From Terrimonas sp964445775 (GTDB lineage Bacteria > Bacteroidota > Bacteroidia > Chitinophagales > Chitinophagaceae): a DNA stretch of 64,000 nt. This document shows, piece by piece, positions 43,058-51,515 of this stretch. Location of the stretch: NCBI GenBank assembly GCA_964445775.1, contig CAYUMH010000006.1, positions 25,258 through 89,257 of the forward strand, given 5' to 3'. Both the position numbers and the translations under genes were made by a program. The notes under the pieces are model-generated. The model saw only the letters and a program-made list of their open reading frames with translations. It was not told the DNA's origin and did no database searches. How positions within the stretch are numbered: position 1 is the stretch's first letter; each line of letters opens with the position of its first letter.

Positions 43058-45172
43058 ATGGAATTACAGAAGTTTTCTTACGACAACAAGTTACCTAAGT
43101 TGTTTGCTATTGCTACCATTGTCTGGGGAGCAGTAGGTATGTTAGTAGGGGTACTGGCGGCCTTTCAGCTGGCCTTCCCGGCATTGAATTTTAGTTCGGA
43201 GTTTACCACATTCGGCAGAACGAGGCCCCTGCACACCAATGCGGTGATCTTTGCCTTTGTGGGTAATGGTATTTTTACCGCCGTTTACTATTCCTTACCA
43301 CGCTTATTGAAAACGCCCATGTGGAGCCCCCTGCTGGGTAAGATCCATTTCTGGGGCTGGCAGTTGATCATTGTATCCGCAGCCATTACCTTACTGGCCG
43401 GTTTTACCAGCGGTAAAGAATATGCCGAGCTGGAATGGCCTATTGATATTGCCATTACTTTGATCTGGGTAGCGTTTGGTGTGAACATGTTTGGTACCAT
43501 ACTTACCAGGCGGGAAAGGCATTTGTATGTAGCCATCTGGTTTTTTATTGGCTCCTGGGTTACGGTGGCTATGTTACATATCGTCAATTCATTTGCGTTA
43601 CCCATTTCTTTTATGAAAAGTTATTCCTGGTACGCAGGCGTGCAGGATGCGCTGGTTCAGTGGTGGTATGGGCATAACGCGGTGGCTTTCTTTTTAACCA
43701 CACCTTACCTTGGGCTCATGTATTATTTCCTGCCTAAGGCAGCCAACCGTCCTATTTACTCTTACCGTTTAAGTATTGTTCACTTCTGGAGTTTAATATT
43801 TATTTATATCTGGGCTGGTCCTCACCACTTGCTGTACACCGCCTTACCCGAATGGGCGCAATCGCTAGGTGTGGCCTTATCGGTGATGTTATTGCTGCCC
43901 AGCTGGGGCGGTATGATGAATGGTTTATTCACCCTGCGTGGCGCCTGGGATAAAGTACGTGAAGATCCTGTTTTGAAATTTTTTGTAGTAGCCGTTATCT
44001 GTTATGGTATGGCCACTTTTGAAGGACCGATGCTTTCCTTAAAAAATGTAAATGCTATTTCGCATTACAGCGACTGGACTGTGGCCCACGTACACGTAGG
44101 CGCTTTGGGCTGGAACGGCTTTTTAACCTTTGGTATGTTATACTGGTTATTCCCGCGGTTCTATGGTACCAAATTGTATTCTACTAAACTGGCCGGTACC
44201 CATTTCCTTATTGGTACTTTAGGTATTGTGTTATATGCGGTACCTATGTACTGGTCGGCTTTCCGTTCTTATTTTATGATGAGTTCCTTTACTCCCGAAG
44301 GACAACTGCAATACCAGTTCATGAACGTGGTACAGGAAATTGTTCCGTTCTATGTTCTCCGTGGTATAGGTGGCAGCCTGTTCTTTGTGGGTGTCATCAT
44401 CATGATCTATAACTTATACAAAACCGCAAAACAGGGAAGTTTTGTTGCTTCAACTGAAGCAGAAGCGCCGGCCCTGGCTAAAAATTATGTAGCGCCTAAA
44501 AAAGCTTTCTGGCATTCGTTCATCGAAAGAAAACCATTATTGTTATTAAGTCTTAGCCTGGTAGTAGTAGCCATTGGTGGCCTGATAGAAATGATACCTA
44601 CTTTCCTGGTAAAGGAAAATGTACCCACCATTGCCAGCGTAAAACCCTATACACCGCTTGAGTTACAGGGACGAGATATTTACATCAAAGAAGGCTGTTA
44701 TAACTGCCACTCGCAAATGATCAGGCCTTTCCGTTATGAAGTAGAACGTTATGGCGAATACTCCAAAGCCGGTGAGTTTGTATACGATCACCCGTTCCAG
44801 TGGGGTAGTAAACGTACCGGCCCCGATCTGGCCCGTATAGGAGGTAAATACCCCGATAGCTGGCACTTTAATCACATGTTAGATCCTACTTCTATGGCTG
44901 AAGGGTCGGTAATGCCACCATACCCATGGTTGTTCAGGAAAACACTGGATATAAGCACTACCAATTCTAAAATACATGCCATGCGCAAACTGGGTGTTCC
45001 CTACGAAGAAGGGTATGAAGCCAGAGCGAATGATGACCTGAAGGCGCAGGCTCAAGGAATAGTAGAGAACCTGAAGAAAGAGAAAATTGAGATCAGCAGC
45101 GATAAAGAGATCATAGCCCTGATTGCTTACCTGCAAAGAATGGGTAAAGACATTAAAGCAGAAAAGAAATAA
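43058..45172 (+). CDS. ccoNO: Fused cbb3 oxidase subunits I and II (CcoN-CcoO)
   Basis: The 704-residue protein joins the heme-copper catalytic subunit CcoN (residues 1-470, about 12 helices) to the monoheme cytochrome subunit CcoO. Heme and CuB ligands are seen in RPLHTNAVI, WWYGHNAVAFF, AGPHHLLYTALP and VAHVHVGALGWNG. The CcoO part has its own membrane anchor (LLLLSLSLVVVAIGGLIEMI), the heme c site CYNCH near residue 547, and the axial Met region (MPPYPWLF). Separate genes are usual in Proteobacteria; the fusion is frequent in Bacteroidota. Confidence 0.95.
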   Translation: MELQKFSYDNKLPKLFAIATIVWGAVGMLVGVLAAFQLAFPALNFSSEFTTFGRTRPLHTNAVIFAFVGNGIFTAVYYSLPRLLKTPMWSPLLGKIHFWGWQLIIVSAAITLLAGFTSGKEYAELEWPIDIAITLIWVAFGVNMFGTILTRRERHLYVAIWFFIGSWVTVAMLHIVNSFALPISFMKSYSWYAGVQDALVQWWYGHNAVAFFLTTPYLGLMYYFLPKAANRPIYSYRLSIVHFWSLIFIYIWAGPHHLLYTALPEWAQSLGVALSVMLLLPSWGGMMNGLFTLRGAWDKVREDPVLKFFVVAVICYGMATFEGPMLSLKNVNAISHYSDWTVAHVHVGALGWNGFLTFGMLYWLFPRFYGTKLYSTKLAGTHFLIGTLGIVLYAVPMYWSAFRSYFMMSSFTPEGQLQYQFMNVVQEIVPFYVLRGIGGSLFFVGVIIMIYNLYKTAKQGSFVASTEAEAPALAKNYVAPKKAFWHSFIERKPLLLLSLSLVVVAIGGLIEMIPTFLVKENVPTIASVKPYTPLELQGRDIYIKEGCYNCHSQMIRPFRYEVERYGEYSKAGEFVYDHPFQWGSKRTGPDLARIGGKYPDSWHFNHMLDPTSMAEGSVMPPYPWLFRKTLDISTTNSKIHAMRKLGVPYEEGYEARANDDLKAQAQGIVENLKKEKIEISSDKEIIALIAYLQRMGKDIKAEKK

Positions 45173-45196
45173 CCCTTACCTCAAAAAATACATGTA

Positions 45197-45355
45197 ATGA
45201 AGTTTATTAATTACCTCGAAAGAATAACCGGTGTAAGTGTTTATCCCATGATCTCGTTGCTGTTGTTTACAACCGTGTTTGTACTGGTAGTGATCTACGC
45301 TTTTAAAGCCAGCGACAGGACAATTAAAGAAATGGAAAACCTGCCATTAGACTGA
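45197..45355 (+). CDS. Small CcoQ-like oxidase subunit
   Basis: A 52-residue product with a single membrane helix (YPMISLLLFTTVFVLVVIYA) and a short charged tail (FKASDRTIKEMENLPLD). Size, topology and position between the CcoNO and CcoP genes match CcoQ/FixQ, which stabilises the oxidase. Sequence similarity to classical CcoQ is limited, so the call rests mainly on context. Confidence 0.82.
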   Translation: MKFINYLERITGVSVYPMISLLLFTTVFVLVVIYAFKASDRTIKEMENLPLD

Positions 45356-45431
45356 TCGATCAATAACCAACTGACAGGTATAGGACAATTGGTTTTATAC
45401 CACACCATCAAATTATAAAAGCAATAAAAAG

Positions 45432-46601
45432 ATGAAAAAATTTGCTTCCTTTTTTCTTAAGCCGGCCGGTGTTATGCTGCTGCTGTTATTGGCTGCAGGC
45501 AATGCCTTTGCAGATGGAACAGCCCAGCCTGATACAGGCTTTCAATTGAATGTAAACACCGTACTGGTATTTGTTATTTTCCTGTTGTTTATACTGATCG
45601 CTGTATTAGGTTTTACGGTGCGTTCGTCCATGGATATTTACCGGAAAAGAAAGGCAGCTGAAAAAGAAAAGGAGAATACCGGCGCTAAAACTTTATTAAT
45701 GATCCTGTTCCTGTGCCTGCTTTCCTTCCACGGAATGGCGCAGGAAGAAACCAAAGTAGTGTTATCGGCCAAGATAGATTTAAGTGAGAATACCATGCTG
45801 CGTAATATCATGTTATTCATTATTGCGCTGGAAGTACTCACCATCCTGTTTTTTGTAAAATGGATCAGCTTTTTTACTGGTATTGATGAATTACGTCGTA
45901 GTAAAGGCAAAAAAGGCCTGTTTAATATAGACTTTAAAAAGATATGGGTAAGGGCCAATAAGTTTAAACCTATTGAAGAGGAAGCTTCGCTGGATGTAGG
46001 CCATAGTTATGATGGCATCCGCGAGCTGGATAATGCCACTCCGCCATGGTTTACCATCGCTTTCCTTGCTTCAATTGTTTTTGGTATCGGGTATTTATGG
46101 CGTTACCATGTGGCAGAATCGGCCCCTAACCAGATACAGGAATATGAAATGGAAGTGGCTCAGGCCAAGATCAGGATTGCCGAGCATATGAAGAACCAGA
46201 AAGACCTGGTAGATGAAAATACCGTGGTGATGTTATCGGGTGCTGATATTGAAAGCGGTAAAGTTTTATATGCCAATAACTGTGCGGTTTGCCATGGTCA
46301 TGAAGGCCAGGGTAAAGTAGGTCCTAATCTTACAGATGAATATTGGTTGCATGGCGGCCGCATTAATGATGTATTTAAAGTGATCAAATTCGGCGCTGTT
46401 GAAAAAGGGATGATGAGCTGGAAAGGGGTGTTCTCGGCCACTGAAATTGCACAGATCAGTAGTTATATTAAAAGTTTAGGTGGCTCCAAGCCGGCAGGTG
46501 CAAAAGAGCCACAGGGTGAGTTGTATAAAGAGGAAGCACCGGCTGCTGCGCCGGTTGATAGTACTGCTGCCCAACCTGCGGTGGCCGTTTTGAAAAAATA
46601 A
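45432..46601 (+). CDS. ccoP: cbb3 oxidase cytochrome c subunit III (CcoP), single heme
   Basis: The 389-residue protein begins with a signal-like helix (VMLLLLLAAGNAFA) and further membrane helices, then the CcoP landmark YDGIRELDNATPPWF. One cytochrome c domain follows, with CAVCH near residue 284 (YANNCAVCHGHEGQGKVGPN) and the Met region KGMMSWKGVFS. Typical CcoP has two CxxCH sites; only one is present here. The N-terminal 130 residues, with three hydrophobic stretches and an inner LLSFHGMAQ resembling a second signal peptide, are an extension relative to proteobacterial CcoP. Confidence 0.93.
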   Translation: MKKFASFFLKPAGVMLLLLLAAGNAFADGTAQPDTGFQLNVNTVLVFVIFLLFILIAVLGFTVRSSMDIYRKRKAAEKEKENTGAKTLLMILFLCLLSFHGMAQEETKVVLSAKIDLSENTMLRNIMLFIIALEVLTILFFVKWISFFTGIDELRRSKGKKGLFNIDFKKIWVRANKFKPIEEEASLDVGHSYDGIRELDNATPPWFTIAFLASIVFGIGYLWRYHVAESAPNQIQEYEMEVAQAKIRIAEHMKNQKDLVDENTVVMLSGADIESGKVLYANNCAVCHGHEGQGKVGPNLTDEYWLHGGRINDVFKVIKFGAVEKGMMSWKGVFSATEIAQISSYIKSLGGSKPAGAKEPQGELYKEEAPAAAPVDSTAAQPAVAVLKK

Positions 46602-46607
46602 AAGATC

Positions 46608-48032
46608 ATGAGCGAATTGCTGATACAGGAAACCGTTGGTCCGGATAAAGTGGGAGACAGCTTCAGGGACCGTCATAGTAATACCTCGGAGAAGGGGAAA
46701 CGTAACTGGGTATATGCCTTAAAACCGAAAGGGAGGTTGTACCAGTACCGCCAATACCTCTCCTGGTTTTACTTTCTCCTGTTTTTTACACTGCCGCTGA
46801 TTAAAGTAAACAAAATGCCTTTGGTGATGTTCAACTTCACCGAAGGCCGGTTTATATTATTCAGTAAAATATTCTGGCCTAACGATTTTTTTATTTTCGC
46901 TGTGGGCATGGTGGCGCTGATCATATTTATTGCGCTGTTTACGGTAATATATGGCCGGGTTTTCTGTGGTTGGGTATGTCCGCAAACCGTGTTCCTGGAG
47001 TTTTTATTCCGCCCTATTGAATGGGCCATTGAAGGTAACCCGGCTAAACAAAAAAAGCGCAATAACGGTCCCTGGAATACGGATAAGATCTTAAAAAAAA
47101 CATTAAAACATGTGATCTACTTTTTGATCTCCTTCCTGATAGCACATACTTTTTTATCCTATATCGTAGGGGTGGATGAAGTGGTTAAAATTATCCGGGA
47201 ACCACTGGCCGATCACCTGCCGATGTTTTTTGGTTTATTGTTTTTCACCGGCCTGTTTTACCTGGTATTTGCTTTTGTAAGAGATATTGTATGTACTACT
47301 ATTTGCCCGTATGGTCGTTTACAGGGTGTGTTGTTTGATAAAGACACCATGCAGGTTTCCTACGATTACGGCCGTGGTGAACCAAGAGGTAAAATGATAA
47401 AAAATCAAGAACAACAATTGGGTGATTGTATCGACTGTAAATTATGTGTACAGGTTTGCCCTACCGGCATTGACATCCGTAATGGTGTACAGATGGAATG
47501 TGTGGGTTGCACCGCCTGCATTGATGCCTGTAACGGGGTGATGGAGAAGATAAAAAGACCCCTGAACCTGATCAGGCTGGCATCGGAAAATGAGATTGCG
47601 GAAAAGCGGAAGTTTAAGTTCAATAGCAAGATGAAGGCCTATACGGCCATCCTGGCTGTGTTAACTATATTAATGACCTTTCTTATTGTTACCCGGGATA
47701 GTATTGATATTTCTATGTCGAGGGTGAAAGGCCAATTATACCAGGAAATTGGTACTGATAGCTTAAGTAATTTATTTGAAGCCAAGTTCATTAATAAAAC
47801 CCGTGAAAAAATTCCTTTTCAACTAAAGCTGGAGGGCATACCCGGACAGGTGCGCATGATACAGACGCATAATATGCTACTGGAAGCAGAGTCTATGAGT
47901 GATGCCTCGTTTTTTATTGATATACCAAGGAGCGCTATTAAGGAAAGAAGTACCGTTATTCAGGTGGGCGTGTATAGTAACGGTAAAAAAATACAAACGG
48001 TTAAGTCTAAATTTTTAGGACCGTTTATCTGA
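46608..48032 (+). CDS. ccoG: cbb3 oxidase accessory ferredoxin-type protein CcoG
   Basis: CcoG (FixG/RdxA) reduces copper during cbb3 oxidase maturation. The 474-residue protein has several membrane helices, the CGWVCPQTVFLEFLF motif near residue 120 and CTTICPYGRLQ. Two 4Fe-4S clusters lie around residues 274-310 (CIDCKLCVQVCPTGIDI, then CVGCTACIDAC). A C-terminal Ig-like periplasmic domain (FEAKFINKTREKIPFQLKLE) follows. It begins 6 bases after ccoP. Confidence 0.96.
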   Translation: MSELLIQETVGPDKVGDSFRDRHSNTSEKGKRNWVYALKPKGRLYQYRQYLSWFYFLLFFTLPLIKVNKMPLVMFNFTEGRFILFSKIFWPNDFFIFAVGMVALIIFIALFTVIYGRVFCGWVCPQTVFLEFLFRPIEWAIEGNPAKQKKRNNGPWNTDKILKKTLKHVIYFLISFLIAHTFLSYIVGVDEVVKIIREPLADHLPMFFGLLFFTGLFYLVFAFVRDIVCTTICPYGRLQGVLFDKDTMQVSYDYGRGEPRGKMIKNQEQQLGDCIDCKLCVQVCPTGIDIRNGVQMECVGCTACIDACNGVMEKIKRPLNLIRLASENEIAEKRKFKFNSKMKAYTAILAVLTILMTFLIVTRDSIDISMSRVKGQLYQEIGTDSLSNLFEAKFINKTREKIPFQLKLEGIPGQVRMIQTHNMLLEAESMSDASFFIDIPRSAIKERSTVIQVGVYSNGKKIQTVKSKFLGPFI

Positions 48033-48053
48033 TCATCATTTTAATCGGTTATT

Positions 48054-48491
48054 ATGAGCTGGAAATACAGGATCATATTGGTATTGAGTGTATTTGTTAT
48101 GGGTATCGGGGCCATGGTATTCCTGGCTTCCAAACAAACCATTGATATGGTAGATGCGAACTATTATGAAAAGGAATTAAAATACCAGGGAGTGATTGAT
48201 GCCCGGCAAAACCTGCTGGCGGTAGGAGATTCTGTTACCGTGAAAGATTCCGGGGGGCTTGTACTGGTACATATACCGGTTACCGCAACCGGCAATATCT
48301 CTGAAGGCTCATTGGAGTTTTTGCGCAATGCCGATAAATCAAAAGATACCAGTTTTCCTGTGCGGGTGAACCTGCAGGGTGTACAATACCTGCCCAGGGC
48401 AGCTTTTGAAAAGGGGTATTATAAATTACGGGCAAAATGGGTGAACAATGACAGCGCTTATTATGATGAGCGTACTGTTTTCTTCCGTTAA
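48054..48491 (+). CDS. FixH-family protein
   Basis: The 145-residue protein has one N-terminal membrane helix (YRIILVLSVFVMGIGAMVFLAS) and the FixH-like start of the periplasmic part (VDANYYEKELKYQGVIDARQN). A beta-rich domain follows. FixH/CcoH is part of the oxidase assembly set. It lies between ccoG (21-base gap) and the SafE-like gene. Confidence 0.9.
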   Translation: MSWKYRIILVLSVFVMGIGAMVFLASKQTIDMVDANYYEKELKYQGVIDARQNLLAVGDSVTVKDSGGLVLVHIPVTATGNISEGSLEFLRNADKSKDTSFPVRVNLQGVQYLPRAAFEKGYYKLRAKWVNNDSAYYDERTVFFR

Positions 48492-48515
48492 AGGGCTGAC
48501 AGCTAAAATATTTTT

Positions 48516-49256
48516 ATGCAGGTATATTTTTTAACAGGATTAACCATCGGCATCATTGGCAGTTTTCACTGCATAGGTATGTGTGGCCCGCTGGCCCTCT
48601 CGCTTCCTGTAAAGAAAGAAGAACCGGTGTGGAAGCAGGTGGCGGCTATCATGGCCTATAACCTGGGGCGTGTGTTTACTTATTTTAGCCTGGGTATATT
48701 GTTTGGTTTTATTGGTAAGTCTTTTGCATTGGTAGGTTACCAGCAGGCATTATCTGTTGTTACCGGTGTGTTGTTGTTGCTGGTGTTGCTTTGGGGTAAT
48801 AAGCTGCGGACCAATATCCCGGTTATAGCTGCCTTTCACCGTTGGTTAAAAAACAGGCTGTTCGTGCTATTGAGAAAGCCGCAGCGTATAGCTGTGTTTT
48901 TTTTAACCGGGGTTGTAAATGGTTTACTTCCCTGTGGCCTGGTATACCTGGCTATTGCTTCGGCTATTGCTACAGGTGCCGCTATCAATGGTGGGGTTGT
49001 GATGCTGGGCTTTGGATTGGGCACTATTCCTTTAATGGTGGTGCTGATGGTGGCTGGTACTTTTATTTCCGTTGCCTTCCGTTCCGGGATCAGGAGAATG
49101 GTGCCTTATTTTGCTGTACTGGTGGCTTGTGTTTTGATCCTGCGTGGATTAAATTTAGGCATTCCCTATATAAGCCCGGTAATGCCCGGCAGTAATAGCA
49201 TTGAGGTAGTGGGCTGTCACCCGGATAGTATAATGGTGAATACAGTGCGGCAATAA
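48516..49256 (+). CDS. SafE/DsbD_2-type membrane protein of the oxidase cluster
   Basis: The 246-residue multi-pass membrane protein has the family signatures SFHCIGMCGPLALSLP near the N-terminus and NGLLPCGLVYLAIASAIATG in the middle. Each carries a Cys that could form a redox or copper-handling pair. Proteins of this DsbD_2 family are commonly last in cbb3 clusters and are thought to act in copper or thiol delivery to the oxidase. They are often annotated as 'sulfite exporter TauE/SafE', which is probably misleading here. Confidence 0.88.
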   Translation: MQVYFLTGLTIGIIGSFHCIGMCGPLALSLPVKKEEPVWKQVAAIMAYNLGRVFTYFSLGILFGFIGKSFALVGYQQALSVVTGVLLLLVLLWGNKLRTNIPVIAAFHRWLKNRLFVLLRKPQRIAVFFLTGVVNGLLPCGLVYLAIASAIATGAAINGGVVMLGFGLGTIPLMVVLMVAGTFISVAFRSGIRRMVPYFAVLVACVLILRGLNLGIPYISPVMPGSNSIEVVGCHPDSIMVNTVRQ

Positions 49257-49305
49257 GGGATGAACGTTGAGCATATAATCACAGCGTTGTACAAAGTATT
49301 GTTAG

Positions 49306-49321
49306 CAGGAGAGGCCTCCTG
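49306..49321. terminator. Weak hairpin between the oxidase locus and the wHTH operon
   Basis: CAGGAG-AGGC-CTCCTG forms a 6-bp stem between two convergent genes. It has no T run, so terminator function is doubtful. Confidence 0.3.
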
Positions 49322-49351
49322 TCGTCGGCATAAGAGGCTACGCACAAGCAG

Positions 49352-49639
49352 TTACTTTACATGCAGGTATTGCTGCAAGGCCTTAACATAGGTTTCAAAA
49401 GCCTTGATGCCTTCCGGGGTGATTTTGCAGGTGGTAAGGGGGTAATTGTCTTTGAACTGTTTTTCTACGGCAATATAACCGACATCTTTTAATTTTTGTA
49501 TTTGTACGCTCAGGTTACCCGCAGTAGCATTTGTTTTTTCTTTGATATAGGTAAACTCCGCCTCCTTTAAACCTATCAGCAGGCTCATCACGGCAAGGCG
49601 AAGCTGGGAATGTAATATGGGATCAAGATCTTTAAACAC
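49352..49639 (-). CDS. Winged-helix transcriptional regulator (HTH_34-like)
   Basis: The 95-residue protein is one winged-helix domain: DPILHSQLRLAVMSLLIGL, a recognition helix region TNATAGNLSVQIQKLKDVGY and a wing VEKQFKDNYPLTTCKITPEG. This small ArsR/MarR-related type often sits with multi-pass membrane genes in Bacteroidota. It has no Cys pair or other obvious effector site. It is the last gene of the receptor operon and its start overlaps the stop of the gene upstream by one base. Confidence 0.9.
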   Translation of the reverse strand: MFKDLDPILHSQLRLAVMSLLIGLKEAEFTYIKEKTNATAGNLSVQIQKLKDVGYIAVEKQFKDNYPLTTCKITPEGIKAFETYVKALQQYLHVK

Positions 49640-50238
49640 TATTGCTGTTGTTTATATGCTCTGTTTGCTAAATGACCGGGAATAATATAGCCGATTAATG
49701 CTGCGGCTGCCTGTATATACATGACCATATCAATACTGCGGACAAATAAATTGGCAAAAGCCAGTATCCAGGTTAAAAATGCTGCAATGACAGATGGTTT
49801 AAAATTACCGGCGGCACCATAAATTAACATCCAGAAAGCATATAAGTTTACCAGTAAGGCATAACCGTATATAATACCTACTCCTTTATTAATGGCAATG
49901 ATAATAAAGGCTAAACATATAAAAAAACCTATGTTCAATAATTTAAACAGGTCGTTATAATAGGTTTGTACTTCGTTCTTTTTTTTAGCATAATATTTCC
50001 TGATCACACTGCCTATTAACAATACAATGGAGCCTATACCAAATATATTCCAGAAAACAAATGTCTGGAACCATTGATACTCCAGGTTAAGCAGGGTGAG
50101 TATGCTTACAATAAAAAGCATCCAGCCCCATATGATCCAACCCATGCCATTATCTTTCTGCTCCTGCTTGGCAGCACTGATCATTTTCTGAATGATGGAA
50201 AAGCTTTCCTGCTCTGTCATTCCTTGTTCTGGTTTCAT
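49639..50238 (-). CDS. Multi-pass membrane protein, paralogue A
   Basis: I do not recognise a named family. The 199-residue protein has an amphipathic N-terminal helix (residues 5-30, ESFSIIQKMISAAKQEQKDN), then about six membrane helices starting WIIWGWMLFIVSILTLL, and ends with IIPGHLANRAYKQQ. It shares this plan with the next upstream gene: an ES-x3-I-x2-MI pattern, a NG-x5-WGW pattern at the first helix, and an IPG-x-KY-like end. The pair probably arose by tandem duplication. It lies within the receptor-regulator operon with a 4-base overlap to its neighbour. Confidence 0.82.
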   Translation of the reverse strand: MKPEQGMTEQESFSIIQKMISAAKQEQKDNGMGWIIWGWMLFIVSILTLLNLEYQWFQTFVFWNIFGIGSIVLLIGSVIRKYYAKKKNEVQTYYNDLFKLLNIGFFICLAFIIIAINKGVGIIYGYALLVNLYAFWMLIYGAAGNFKPSVIAAFLTWILAFANLFVRSIDMVMYIQAAAALIGYIIPGHLANRAYKQQQ

Positions 50239-50825
50239 TTGTTTTCGTTTTTATATTTTGCCTGTAGCATATAACCCGGAATTAACCATGCAATAATAAT
50301 GGCCGATACCAGTAATAATAAATGATATTGTATACTGACGATACCGGCAGTGATAGCCAATAGCCAGCAGGCTACAGCACCTGCTTTTAAAGGTGTAAAA
50401 CGTAGAATAACACCGCTTAAAAAAACGGGCATGCCGTATAAGGCAAGTAGCTGCGGATAAAGAAAATCCCAGTTGCCCTTTATGGCGGTGATGGTAATAG
50501 CCAGCAATAATAAAATGCCAAACGTGAGCCATATATAACCGTATAAAATATCGGTATAGGATTTAGCCGGCCTGTTCATTTTATGTTTTGCTACATATAC
50601 AGCCTGGTATACACCGGCGGCAACGGTGAGCCACCAGATCATATATGGTTTATCATACAACTGAAAATAGGCCAGTATAAAATTCCCCAGGCTGCATAAA
50701 AGAATGACCCAGCCCCAGAACAAATACAGGTGACCGTTTTCACTGTATTTGTTCCGGGCTTCTTTGATCATGCTTTCAATTAACCGGATACTTTCCTGTG
50801 GCGAAAAGTTGCTGTTATCTTGCAT
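50235..50825 (-). CDS. Multi-pass membrane protein, paralogue B
   Basis: This 196-residue protein is the sister of the gene at 49639. It has the N-terminal amphipathic helix (SPQESIRLIESMIKEARNKY), the first membrane helix LFWGWVILLCSLGNF, about six helices in total, and the end LIPGYMLQAKYKNENK. No catalytic motif is visible. The two paralogues could form a heteromeric membrane complex that passes a signal to the small winged-helix regulator or handles the substrate imported by the receptor; both are guesses. Confidence 0.82.
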   Translation of the reverse strand: MQDNSNFSPQESIRLIESMIKEARNKYSENGHLYLFWGWVILLCSLGNFILAYFQLYDKPYMIWWLTVAAGVYQAVYVAKHKMNRPAKSYTDILYGYIWLTFGILLLLAITITAIKGNWDFLYPQLLALYGMPVFLSGVILRFTPLKAGAVACWLLAITAGIVSIQYHLLLLVSAIIIAWLIPGYMLQAKYKNENK

Positions 50826-50848
50826 ATTGATTGCTGTTTAAATGCCTT

Positions 50849-51487
50849 TTACTGACAATCTTTTACTACCTGGGCCGCACTTTCCTTACCCCAGTCAGGA
50901 GCAATGGCGCTGGCAGGTTTAAATGTTTCATATAATGCTATTGCTTTTTCGGCGAGTGGTTTGGCCGTACTGCAACCACCGCCAAATTGTTCAGGTGTAT
51001 TTTTTAAGCTGTTTGCTTCCAGCATATAAGGACGAGGGTTGGTGGGGTCGGCTTTTTTAGCGGCGGCTAAATGATTGGCAGATACCTCACCATACTCCTG
51101 CCAGCGGCTCATGGGGTCAACCAATAGTTTGGCACTGGCGATCAGGCTTTTTACACATAAAATTTCACTGTTGTCTTTACTCAAGGCTTCGGCTTTTGTA
51201 ATTAATACAGCTGCTTCGTCGGCTAGTTTATCTTTATCGCCCATGCCGTATAAACTCATCCTGGCTTTTACCAGGCCCGCATAGTAATAAGGCAGCCATT
51301 GTGTTTTTTCGGCATCGCCAATTCGTTCAAACTTTGCGCCAAGGGCGGTCATTTCTTCGGCTGTTTTAGCCTGTGCAAAACCTTGTAAGGTAGTACCCAT
51401 GGTTTGCATATACTTTTCGCTTTGTGCACCGGCCAGTACAGCCACTGATAAGCAAAGGATGGTAAAAATAGTTGAAAGCGTTTTCAT
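50849..51487 (-). CDS. Secreted TPR-like helical protein
   Basis: The 212-residue product starts with a signal peptide (STIFTILCLSVAVLAGAQ) and is otherwise alpha-helical and TPR-like (YYAGLVKARMSLYGMGDKD, then AAKKADPTNPRPYMLEANSL), with two Cys (GGGCSTAK, VKDCQ) near the C-terminus. ATG 51487 gives the signal peptide; an upstream in-frame codon would overlap the receptor gene. It follows the TonB-dependent receptor by 28 bases and is probably a periplasmic partner. No family name is recognised with certainty. Confidence 0.82.
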   Translation of the reverse strand: MKTLSTIFTILCLSVAVLAGAQSEKYMQTMGTTLQGFAQAKTAEEMTALGAKFERIGDAEKTQWLPYYYAGLVKARMSLYGMGDKDKLADEAAVLITKAEALSKDNSEILCVKSLIASAKLLVDPMSRWQEYGEVSANHLAAAKKADPTNPRPYMLEANSLKNTPEQFGGGCSTAKPLAEKAIALYETFKPASAIAPDWGKESAAQVVKDCQ

Positions 51488-51515
51488 GATTGTTGTTTTA
51501 TAGTTTAATAATGGT

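Noticed and set aside
48516..49256. Sulfite exporter
   Set aside because: The TauE/SafE name is a family label. Position at the end of the cbb3 cluster and the two conserved Cys favour a role in oxidase maturation.
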